Origin: Microterricola viridarii
GTDB lineage: Bacteria; Actinomycetota; Actinomycetes; Actinomycetales; Microbacteriaceae
Direction: 5' to 3'
Length of the DNA: 64,000 bases
NCBI RefSeq assembly: GCF_900104895.1
Contig: NZ_LT629742.1
Span: 930,001-994,000, forward strand
In this document: positions 8,913 through 16,857 of the stretch, piece after piece
Layout: each line of letters begins with the position of its first letter
Position numbering within the stretch: position 1 is the stretch's first letter
Made by a program: the position numbers and the translations under genes
The notes under the pieces: generated by a model
Database searches by the model: none
Told to the model about the DNA's origin: nothing
What the model saw: only the letters and a program-made list of their open reading frames with translations

Positions 8913-9593
8913 ATGGCTCAGACACGTCGCAGCACCGGCAACACCCAGACCAAGGCGCCCCGCCTCGACCGGGTAGACCCGCAGAACCTCGGCGCCGGCT
9001 ACGCGGGCGATCTCGGCGCGAATTCCACCGTGGACGGCCTCTCCTTCGGGGCGCTCGAGCTCGACACCTTCGCGCTGGACTACGCCACCGTGAGCGAGAG
9101 CGTCTTCGCCGGCGTCACCGCCGACGAGGCCGAGCTGCGCAGCGTCCGCATCGTCGACTCGCTGCTGGAGTCGGTGAACGTGCCCGTGCTCCGGGCCGCC
9201 CGCTCCACGTGGCGGGACGTCGTCGTGCGCGGTTCCCGGATCGGCTCCGCCGAGCTGTACGAGACCGGACTGCGGGCTCTGCGCTTCGAGAACTGCAAGC
9301 TCGGCTATGTGAACCTCCGGGGCGCGAGCCTCAACGACGTGCTCTTCGTCGACTGCACCATCGACGAACTCGACCTCGGTCAGGCCACGGCGGCGAGGGT
9401 CGCCTTCGACGGCTGCTCGGTGCGGGCGCTCGACTTGCAACGGGCCACCCTGAGCGACTTCGACCTGCGCGGAGCCGACGTGCAAGAGATCGCCGGCATC
9501 CGCAACCTCGCCGGGGTCACCATCAACGGGCTGCAGCTCGGCATGCTCGCCCCGGCGCTCGCCGAGAGCATCGGTATCCGCGTCGAGGGCTGA
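8913..9593 (+). CDS. Pentapeptide-repeat-like protein
   Basis: The 226-residue protein has no signal peptide or helix. From about residue 30 it shows a repeating five-residue rhythm with a central Leu or Phe (for example VNLRGASLNDVLF, LDLQRATLSDFDLRGADV), the signature of a right-handed quadrilateral beta helix. Several repeats are imperfect. Such proteins can mimic DNA or act as scaffolds, but nothing here shows which. The start follows GGGAGGGGG. It is a stand-alone gene between the mannose synthase and GlsB copy 2. Confidence 0.75.
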   Translation: MAQTRRSTGNTQTKAPRLDRVDPQNLGAGYAGDLGANSTVDGLSFGALELDTFALDYATVSESVFAGVTADEAELRSVRIVDSLLESVNVPVLRAARSTWRDVVVRGSRIGSAELYETGLRALRFENCKLGYVNLRGASLNDVLFVDCTIDELDLGQATAARVAFDGCSVRALDLQRATLSDFDLRGADVQEIAGIRNLAGVTINGLQLGMLAPALAESIGIRVEG

Positions 9594-9625
9594 GCGCCGG
9601 CTCACGCGCTCCGCGCACCCCGCGC

Positions 9626-9649
9626 GATGACCCCCAAAAGGGTTGCATT
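9626..9649. promoter_or_regulatory. Second copy of the box upstream of GlsB-type genes
   Basis: This block, with CCCCC-AAAA-GGGTTGCATT, matches 2578-2601 at about 20 of 24 positions and lies about 112 bases before ATG 9761. A GGGAAC hexamer lies between box and gene in both copies (2653-2658, 9672-9677). Confidence 0.4.
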
Positions 9650-9760
9650 GTCGACCCGTGCGTGCCAAATTGGGAACGCACGCCGTTCGCGGACTGGTGG
9701 GGTCCGGTGACCGGCGTCGAGTTCACGCGGTGATGCTCGCACGGTGAAGGGAGTACGACG

Positions 9761-10027
9761 ATGGGGTTCTTTGCTTTTCTCCTTCTAGGCCTGATTGCGG
9801 GCGCCATTGCCAAGATGATCATGCCCGGCAATCAGGGCGGCGGCTGGTTCGCCACCCTGCTGCTCGGAGTGGTCGGCGCGATGCTGGGCGGCTGGCTCGG
9901 CGGCCTGCTGTTCGGCGCCGACCTCGAGAACTTCTGGTCGATCCAGTCGTGGCTGCTCGCGATCGGCGGCGCCTTCATCGTCCTCCTGATCTGGGGCCTG
10001 ATCTTCGGTCGAAAGAAGGCCGCGTAG
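9761..10027 (+). CDS. GlsB/YeaQ/YmgE-type stress membrane protein, copy 2
   Basis: The 88-residue paralogue of the gene at 2700 has the same order of elements: an N-terminal helix, PGNQGGGWFATLLLGVVGAM, GGWLGGLLFGADLENFWS and a C-terminal helix ending GRKKAA. The two proteins differ at only about a dozen positions, so this is a fairly recent duplication or strongly constrained pair. The ribosome site AAGGGAG lies 9 bases before ATG 9761. It is convergent with the carboxylesterase gene. Confidence 0.9.
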   Translation: MGFFAFLLLGLIAGAIAKMIMPGNQGGGWFATLLLGVVGAMLGGWLGGLLFGADLENFWSIQSWLLAIGGAFIVLLIWGLIFGRKKAA

Positions 10028-10088
10028 CCACAGCCGGGAGCGGCGGTGGGCTCGACCCGCGAGCACGGATGACGCACCGCTCGACGAC

Positions 10089-11636
10089 TCACGCCAAGCG
10101 GCTCTGCGCCGGCACGGTCGACCACAGTGCTCGCAGCGCCGGCCTGGGATCCGAGCGACCAATCGGGTTCTCGTCCCAGACCTGTGTGTGGCGGGACCCT
10201 TCGCGATACGTCGCCCAGCTGCCAGGGCGCCCGGTGCGGGCGAATGCCGCCCACGCCGTCATCATCCGCGAGCTCAGCTCCGGGGGCGGCTGCGTGCCGA
10301 CAAAGAACGCGGCCGCGGGTCGGTCAAGTGTGCCGAAAACGAATGGCAACTCCGCACCGTGGCAGGCGCCGAGACGACCGTTCATGGCCGGACTCGCCCA
10401 ATCGAAGAGGTAACTGAAATTGAGCCCCTCACCTCCCAGACGCGCCTCGAGGAGTCGATTGCTTGGCTGACGGTAGCTGCGATCACTCAGATACGCCTCC
10501 AGGGCCTCGGCCTCCGACGGGCGCTGGCCGACATCCGACTGCACTGCCCGCACGTACTGCTCCGGGCCGAGTACGCCGCCCAGATCGGCGGCGATCTCCC
10601 CGCGCAACGTGCGGGCCAGTTCCTTCGGGTCGCGCGGTGGGCCGAAGGCGAGGCTGAGGGACGCCTCGTTCCGGTTCGTGCCGATGAGGAGGTCGACGGT
10701 GCTATTCAAGCCGGCGCGGACGGCGTCCAGCGGCGAGGCAGGCAGCAGCGTGCCGTCGACGACCGGTTGGAACGGAACCGAGAGCCCCACCGTCCGCGAC
10801 TCGTACTCGAGGCAGACGGCGGACTGCGCTGCGAGAAGTTCGCTGGTCGGCCGGTCGAACACTGTGCTCGCCTCCGAACCATCGATGCCGAGGTGCCGCA
10901 GGATGTCGCAGGTCACCGCAGACGCTTCAGCAGGGGAGTGCACCCGTTCGGCGGTCCCGCTCTGCATGATCGCTCGATGGAAGAGCCCGGTCGCCGTCGG
11001 CACCCCGAGCAGGGTGCCGACGAGCGCCGCCCCAGCCGATTGCCCGCCGATGGTCACGTTCGAGGGATCGCCGCCGAACTGAGCGATCTCGTCGCGGACC
11101 CACCTCAGAGCGGTGATGAGGTCGTGCACGGCCCCGTTGCTGAGCCCGCTGCCGTGCGTGGCCCGCTCCAGGTGGAGGAAGCCGAAGACACCCAGCCGGT
11201 AGTTGACCGCGACAACGACGAGGTCACCGTCGGCAGCGAGCGCAGCGCCGTCGTGCAGGGGCTCGGCGTTGGAACCGATGATGTTGGCGCCCCCGTGGAC
11301 CCAGACCAGCACCGGCCGGCCCCGTTTCGCACCCGCCGGTGCCCAGATGTTCAGGTTGAGCCCGTGCAGGTCGTCCTGATGGCTGCTCGGTGAATCCGCG
11401 CCGCTGCCGAACGGGCTGGGGTTCTGTGGCACTGCGGGCCCCGGCCGACTGCAGTCACGCACTCCCGCCCACCCGTCGGGTGCCCGGCCGGGAGCGAACC
11501 GCAGCCGGCCGGGCCCCAGAGTGGCGTAGGGAACGCCGAGGAAGGCCTCCACCGGGCCGTGCGGAGTGGTGAGGCGGATGCCGGAGAGCGCCCCGGCGGA
11601 CGTATTGGCGTGCGGAACCTGCATGGCGCTCGGCAT
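10089..11636 (-). CDS. Type B carboxylesterase
   Basis: This 515-residue alpha/beta hydrolase of the carboxylesterase B family cleaves carboxylic esters. Visible are the oxyanion-hole segment VWVHGGAN, the nucleophile elbow GGQSAGA, the acid within GTNRNEAS and the catalytic His in ACHGAELPFVFG. There is no signal peptide, so it is probably cytoplasmic. ATG 11636 is preceded by AAGGAG; the frame stays open upstream without a better start. It diverges from the FAH operon across a region holding an IclR-type inverted repeat, so it may cleave an ester made in that pathway, for example a depside. Confidence 0.88.
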   Translation of the reverse strand: MPSAMQVPHANTSAGALSGIRLTTPHGPVEAFLGVPYATLGPGRLRFAPGRAPDGWAGVRDCSRPGPAVPQNPSPFGSGADSPSSHQDDLHGLNLNIWAPAGAKRGRPVLVWVHGGANIIGSNAEPLHDGAALAADGDLVVVAVNYRLGVFGFLHLERATHGSGLSNGAVHDLITALRWVRDEIAQFGGDPSNVTIGGQSAGAALVGTLLGVPTATGLFHRAIMQSGTAERVHSPAEASAVTCDILRHLGIDGSEASTVFDRPTSELLAAQSAVCLEYESRTVGLSVPFQPVVDGTLLPASPLDAVRAGLNSTVDLLIGTNRNEASLSLAFGPPRDPKELARTLRGEIAADLGGVLGPEQYVRAVQSDVGQRPSEAEALEAYLSDRSYRQPSNRLLEARLGGEGLNFSYLFDWASPAMNGRLGACHGAELPFVFGTLDRPAAAFFVGTQPPPELSSRMMTAWAAFARTGRPGSWATYREGSRHTQVWDENPIGRSDPRPALRALWSTVPAQSRLA

Positions 11637-11771
11637 GTGCTCTCCTTCGGACGATGTGCGGCCCTCCCACCGTAGAGAGCCGCCGCCGTGCGGAGCGGGG
11701 TGGCTGCCGGGCAATGGAAACGGGGAGCCAAACCACGGCTGCCGCGCCGGCCGGCAGCTCCGGGGTCGAAG

Positions 11772-11786
11772 TTCCATCCAATGAAA
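11772..11786. promoter_or_regulatory. Candidate IclR operator 1
   Basis: TTCCATCCAATGAAA is an imperfect inverted repeat, TTCCA-N5-TGAAA, in the region between the divergent esterase and FAH genes. It resembles the sites at 24782 and 25693 next to the iclR gene. Confidence 0.5.
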
Positions 11787-11871
11787 AGCGGGTACCTCAG
11801 AACCCTGCCGTTCGCCCACGCTGAACTCAGCCGGATCGCACCGATCCGGCCGAAAGCAGTAGGGACACGAC

Positions 11872-12720
11872 ATGAAGTTCATGGGCATCGCCGCCGATGA
11901 CAGCAACGACACTCGCATCGGCGTCGTCCAGGGCGACTCAGTCGCACCGCTCACCACGCTCGTCGAGTTCTGGCAAGACCCCTTCGCCTGGCAGCAGCGC
12001 GCAGCGGCCGGCGCCGCGGGTGCCGCGCTGCCGCTCAGCAGCGTCCGCGAGGTGCCACTGGTGCCCGCGTCCGCCCGCGTGCTCTGCGTCGGCCTGAACT
12101 ACAAGGCGCATGCGGCCGAGGGCAACTTCGAGGTGCCGGAGTACCCGACGATCTTCGGCCGGTGGACGGCCTCGCTCAGCGTCGGCGGCGTGCCGGCCCC
12201 CGTCCCCACCGGCGAGGCCGGCCTGGACTGGGAGGGCGAGATCGCCGCCGTCGTGGGAGCCCGCATCCAGTCAGCGGATGCCGCGACGGCCGAGTCGGCC
12301 GTGTTCGGCTACTCCGTGTTCAACGACCTCACCTCGCGCCGCGCGCAGAAGCTCACCGCGCAGTGGACGCTCGGCAAGAACGGCGACTTCTCCGGCCCGA
12401 TGGGGCCGCTCGTCAGCCGCGACGAGGTCGGCGACCTGCGAGACGGCCTGCAGCTGCGCACCCGCGTCAACGGCATCGAGGTGCAGAACGGCAACACCCG
12501 CGACATGATCTTCTCCGTCGGCGACATCCTCGCCCTCGTCAGCCAGACGCTCACCCTCCACCCGGGCGACGTGCTCGTCTCCGGCACGCCGGAGGGCGTC
12601 GGCTACGTGCGCACCCCGCCGTGGCTGCTGCAGCCGGGGGACAGCGTCGAGGTCGAGGTGGACCGGCTGGGAACGCTGACAACGCCGATCGTCAACGCGT
12701 CGGCCCGAGACCGTGCCTGA
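11872..12720 (+). CDS. Fumarylacetoacetate hydrolase family protein
   Basis: The 282-residue protein belongs to the FAH superfamily, Mg2+-dependent enzymes that cleave C-C bonds of beta-diketones or decarboxylate or hydrate ring-fission products of aromatic catabolism. It has an N-terminal lead domain, then VGLNYKAHA, PTIFGRW, the metal-binding acidic segment LDWEGEIAAVVG, GKNGDFSGPMGP, and SGTPEGVGY near the end. It is the first gene of a tightly coupled run reaching 19470. The neighbouring ring hydroxylase suggests it acts on an opened aromatic ring. Confidence 0.9.
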   Translation: MKFMGIAADDSNDTRIGVVQGDSVAPLTTLVEFWQDPFAWQQRAAAGAAGAALPLSSVREVPLVPASARVLCVGLNYKAHAAEGNFEVPEYPTIFGRWTASLSVGGVPAPVPTGEAGLDWEGEIAAVVGARIQSADAATAESAVFGYSVFNDLTSRRAQKLTAQWTLGKNGDFSGPMGPLVSRDEVGDLRDGLQLRTRVNGIEVQNGNTRDMIFSVGDILALVSQTLTLHPGDVLVSGTPEGVGYVRTPPWLLQPGDSVEVEVDRLGTLTTPIVNASARDRA

Positions 12721-12727
12721 GGGCCTG

Positions 12728-14427
12728 ATGTCCGCAACGGCCAAGCCCGGCCCGAGCGCCCTCGCGGCGCTGCCCGACTTCGTGCCGGTGCTGATCGTCG
12801 GCGGGGGCCGAGCGGCCTGTTCCTGGCGGCCGACCTCGACCGGCGCGGCGTGCAGAGCCTCGTCATCGAGCCGCGGGACGCAGTGGACCATACCCGCCCG
12901 AAGGCGAAGACCACCAACGCCCGCACCATGAGTCACCTGCGCCGGCTCGGCCTGGCCGCGCCGCTGCGGAGCGCCGCCCCGCTCACGGCCGACTACTCAG
13001 AAGACGTCATCTTCTGCTCGAGCCTGACCGGTCACGAGCTGGCCCGCTTCCGCAACGCGTTCCAGCTGGCGCGGGGTCGCTACGAGCTGCAGCCCGAGTG
13101 CGGGCAGCAGGTCTCGCAGCCGATCGTCGAGGAGGTGTTGCGCGCCGGCGTCGACGCCTCGCCGCTGGCCGAGCTCGCGACCACCCTGCGGGTCGAGCGC
13201 ATCGACGCCGCACCGGGGCGCCGGCCGCGCGCCCTCGTCGTCGACGAGGACGGCGCCTCCCGCTGGGTCGAGTGCGAGCACCTCGTCGGCGCGGACGGCG
13301 GCTCCTCGCTGGCGCGGCACGAGCTCGGCATCGCCATGGAGGGCGGCTCGGCCGCCAAGTCCAACTTCAACTTCCTGTTCCGCTCGGAGCGCTTGGCCGA
13401 GGCGATCGCGCTGGAGCCTGCCGTGCAGTACTGGGTGCTCCGGCCGTCGGCGGCCGGCATGATCGGCCGGATGGACCTCGAGTCGACCTGGTGGGTCATC
13501 ATCCAGAACATCGAGCCCGACGCGCACCCCGACCCCGCAGCGTTGGTGACGGAACTCGTCGGCACCGACGTCGACATCGAGGTGATCGCGACCGACCGCT
13601 GGACGGCCAGGATGCTCCTCGCCGCCAGCTACGGCCGCGACGGCGTCTACCTGGTGGGCGATTCCGCACACCTCAACCCGCCGTGGGGCGGCCACGGCTT
13701 CAACACCTGCGTCGGTGACGCGGCCAACCTCTCCTGGAAGCTCGCGGCCAGCCTGGCAGGCTGGGCAGGCGAAGGCCTGCTGGCCAGCTACGAGCACGAG
13801 CGCCGCCCGATCGCGGCGCGCACCATCGCGGATGCCGCATCGAACGGCCGCAGCCTGGCCTCCGACTTCGCCCACAGCGTGCTCGACGACGACACGGATG
13901 CCGGGGCCGAGGCCCGCCGGCTGATGGCGCAAGACCTCGAGGTCAAGCGCAGCGAGTTCAGCTCGCTCGGGCTCGTGCTCGGCTACCAGTACCCCGGCTC
14001 GCCCATCGTCGTCGACGACGGCTCGGAGCAGATTCCCGAGCACCCGATCCACTACACCCCGTCGACCCGGCCCGGCAGCCTGCTTCCGCACGTCTGGGTC
14101 GGCGAGGAGTCGCTCTACGACGCCATCGGCCAGTGGTTCACGCTGTTGGTGGACGCTGCCGAGCCTCGCCTGGCCGAGTTCGCGCAGGCCGTGGACGCGG
14201 TGCGGGGGCAGACCGGGGTGCCGCTCACGCTGCTGCCGCTGGACTTCTCCGCCCACCCCGAGATCCCGTGGCAGGCGGCCGCCATCCTCGTGCGTCCGGA
14301 TCAGCACGTCGCCTGGCGCGGCGACGAGCCGGCAGCGGTGGCGGAGGCAGTCGCGGTCGCCGTCGGACGCGCCTCGGCGGCATCCGACACCCTGGACGAG
14401 CTGGAGGGCACCCACCGTGGCCGATGA
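12728..14427 (+). pseudogene. FAD-dependent aromatic monooxygenase with a one-base deletion
   Basis: The encoded protein would be a PheA/TfdB/MhpA-type flavin hydroxylase of about 566 residues. Reading from ATG 12728 gives LPDFVPVLIVGGG, then breaks at 12806-12810; adding one C there restores G-P-S-G-L-F-L-A-A-D-L, the FAD-binding GxGxxG fold, and continues without interruption to TGA 14427. Downstream are GADGGSSLARHELGI and YLVGDSAHLNPPWGGHGFNT (second FAD motif). The open part alone starts at about GTG 12850 and lacks the dinucleotide motif. The lesion is in a G5C2 run, so it could be a sequencing slip. The gene starts 8 bases after the FAH stop. Confidence 0.85.
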
Positions 14428-15652
14428 CGACTTCCGCGCACACCTCTTCCCCGTTGACGACCCCCGGATCAGCGCGTTCCGCGGGCTCAGCTATCGCGAG
14501 TACGCGGAGGCGGTCAAGAGCGACCCGTTCGCCGGGCCGATGATCGTGGACTGGGCCACCCGCTACCCGGTGCCCTACCGCGGCGTGAGCCACGACGGCA
14601 ACATCACCTCGCAGCCGCTGGCTGAGCTGCGCGCCGGCGAGGCCGCCCCCAACGCGGCCATGGTCGCGGCCGCCGAGCTGCTGCTGGCCGGGCTCTCCGC
14701 GCGGCAACGGGCCGACATCGGCTACCCGCTGCGCGCCAGCCAGTGGCGCAGCTGGGCCAACCCGGAGTTCCTGCAGCACGACACCGGCCTGCGCCTGGAA
14801 GACCTCGACCAGGTCTCGCGGCACCGCGCGCTCGAGCTCGTGCGCGCCAGCCTCAGCGAGCAGGGCTTCGAGTCCGTGAAGACCCTGATGTGGGTCAACG
14901 GCTACCTGGGCGAGACGATCGACCTCGCCAACGTCATGAACGACGCCAGTTACAACGTGGCCATCTATGGGACGCCCTCGACGAGCGAGCCGTGGGGGTG
15001 GCAGCTCTTCGGCCACCACCTGGCGCTCAACTGCGTCGTCGACGGCGAGCGGATGACGGTCTCGCCCGCGTTCCTTGGAGCGGAGCCCTCGCTGATCCTG
15101 GAGAGCCCGATCGGGCCCGTCGACGTCTTCGGGGCGCGCATCGCCCACGCCAGGGCGCTGATGGCCGGCCTGACACCGGCCGAGCAGGCCGAGGTGCTCA
15201 GCTACCCCGAGATGGTCGACCCGGCGATGCCGCTCGGCCGGCTGCACCCTGGCGATGAACGCCACCTCGGCGGCTGCTTCCAGGACAACCGCATCGTGCC
15301 GTTCGAGGGGATCCTCGTCGGCGACCTCGACGAGCCGACGCGCGCGGAGGTGAGCGCGGTCGCCGCCGCATTCCTCGACCACCTGCCCGCCGGCGTCGCC
15401 GCGGCCCGGCTGCGCGAGATCGAGTCGCGCTACGACGAGACCTGGTTCTCCTGGATCGGCGGCTGGGGCGCTGAGGACGCGTTCTACTTCCGGATCCAGA
15501 GCCCCGTCGTGATGCTGGAACTGGACCACCACTGCGGCGTCTTCCTCAGCAACCGCACCCCGGCGCAGTTCCACGTGCACACCGGCATCCGCACGCCCAA
15601 CGGCGGCGACTACGGCGGGCTCCTACGCGCGCCAGAGGCCGGCGCCTCGTGA
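14417..15652 (+). CDS. DUF3500 domain protein
   Basis: The 411-residue protein matches the DUF3500 family as I recall it: a soluble domain with YNVAIYGTPS, GWQLFGHHLALNCVV and, at the C-terminus, LDHHCGVF and FHVHTGIRTPNGGDYG. Several conserved His, Asp and Glu residues suggest a metal-dependent enzyme, but no reaction is known to me. GTG 14417 overlaps the end of the monooxygenase by 11 bases and its stop overlaps the next GTG, so it is produced with the catabolic enzymes. Confidence 0.85.
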   Translation: MADDDFRAHLFPVDDPRISAFRGLSYREYAEAVKSDPFAGPMIVDWATRYPVPYRGVSHDGNITSQPLAELRAGEAAPNAAMVAAAELLLAGLSARQRADIGYPLRASQWRSWANPEFLQHDTGLRLEDLDQVSRHRALELVRASLSEQGFESVKTLMWVNGYLGETIDLANVMNDASYNVAIYGTPSTSEPWGWQLFGHHLALNCVVDGERMTVSPAFLGAEPSLILESPIGPVDVFGARIAHARALMAGLTPAEQAEVLSYPEMVDPAMPLGRLHPGDERHLGGCFQDNRIVPFEGILVGDLDEPTRAEVSAVAAAFLDHLPAGVAAARLREIESRYDETWFSWIGGWGAEDAFYFRIQSPVVMLELDHHCGVFLSNRTPAQFHVHTGIRTPNGGDYGGLLRAPEAGAS

Positions 15653-16857
15653 GCGGGCAGGCCGGTGCGCTCGCCGGCACGGTCGTGCTCGACCTCAGCC
15701 GTGCCCTCGCCGGGCCGCACGCCGGCATGATGCTCGGCGACCTCGGCGCCCGGGTGATCAAGGTGGAGGCCCCGGGCAGCGGCGACGACACCCGCGGCTG
15801 GGGGCCGCCGTTCCTCGGCGAGCCCGACGCGGAGGAGTCGAGCTACTTCCTCTCCTGCAACCGCAACAAGGAGTCGATCGCGCTCGACCTCAAACACCCG
15901 GACGACCGCCGCGTGCTGGACGGCCTGATCCTCGAGGCTGACGTGCTGATCGAGAACTTCCGCACCGGGGTGATGGACCGCCTCGGATACTCGAGCGCCC
16001 GGCTGCTCGAGCTGAACCCGCGCCTCGTCATCCTCTCGATCACCGGCTTCGGGCACGACGGTCCGGAGGGCGGCCGCGCCGGCTACGACCAGATCGCCCA
16101 GGGCGAGGCCGGGCTCATGTCGATGACGGGCTCCGGCCCCGACGACCCGCAGCGGGTCGGCGTGCCGATCGGCGACCTGCTGAGCGGCATCTACGGCGCC
16201 TATGGGGTCGTCGCCGCGCTGCTCGAACGCGCAGAGACGGGCGCCGGCGGCGTCGTGCGCACCTCCCTGCTCTCCGCACTCGTCGGCGTCCACGCCTTCC
16301 AGGGCACCAGGCAGACGGTCGCCGGGGAGACCCCGCTGGCCCAGGGCAACCACCATCCGTCGATCGCCCCCTACGGGCTGTTCCGCTGTGCGGGCGGCGC
16401 CGTGCAGATCAGCGTCGGCAGCACGGCGCTCTGGGAGCGCTTCTGCGGGCGCTTCGGGCTGGATGCCGGCGCGCCCCGCTTCGCCACCAACGCCCTGCGG
16501 GTGGCGAACCGCGACGCGCTGATCGAGATCGTGGAGGCGGCGTTCGCGCCCTTCGAGGCGACGGATCTGCTCGGCCAGCTCGAGGCGGCCGGGATCCCCG
16601 CCGGCCGGGTGCGCACCCTCGACGAGGTCTACGCCTGGGACCAGGTCGCCTCGCAGGGCCTGCTGCTGGATGTCGAGCACTCGAGCCTCGGACCGCTCAC
16701 CCTGCCCGGCCCGCCGCTGCGCTTCTTCGGCACCGACGACGAGGTGACGTTCCGCGGGCACCGCGCGCCGCCCACGCTCGACCAGCACGGCCCGGCGATC
16801 CGCGCCTGGATCGCGGAGCGCCAGCTCCCCGAAAAGCAGAGCGCCGGCATTCTGTGA
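15649..16857 (+). CDS. CaiB/BaiF (family III) CoA-transferase
   Basis: The 402-residue protein moves CoA from one acyl-CoA to a free carboxylate. Family features are VVLDLSRALAGPHAGMMLGDLGA at the N-terminus (seen in two parts: VLDLSRALAGP and MMLGDLGARVIKVE), NRNKESIALDLK, ENFRTGVMDRLGY, GYDQIAQGEAGL, and the likely catalytic Asp near residue 175 in VPIGDLLSGIYGAYG. It starts at GTG 15649 (GTGA overlap) and overlaps the carboxyltransferase likewise. In context it probably activates an acid released from the aromatic substrate. Confidence 0.93.
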   Translation: MSGQAGALAGTVVLDLSRALAGPHAGMMLGDLGARVIKVEAPGSGDDTRGWGPPFLGEPDAEESSYFLSCNRNKESIALDLKHPDDRRVLDGLILEADVLIENFRTGVMDRLGYSSARLLELNPRLVILSITGFGHDGPEGGRAGYDQIAQGEAGLMSMTGSGPDDPQRVGVPIGDLLSGIYGAYGVVAALLERAETGAGGVVRTSLLSALVGVHAFQGTRQTVAGETPLAQGNHHPSIAPYGLFRCAGGAVQISVGSTALWERFCGRFGLDAGAPRFATNALRVANRDALIEIVEAAFAPFEATDLLGQLEAAGIPAGRVRTLDEVYAWDQVASQGLLLDVEHSSLGPLTLPGPPLRFFGTDDEVTFRGHRAPPTLDQHGPAIRAWIAERQLPEKQSAGIL

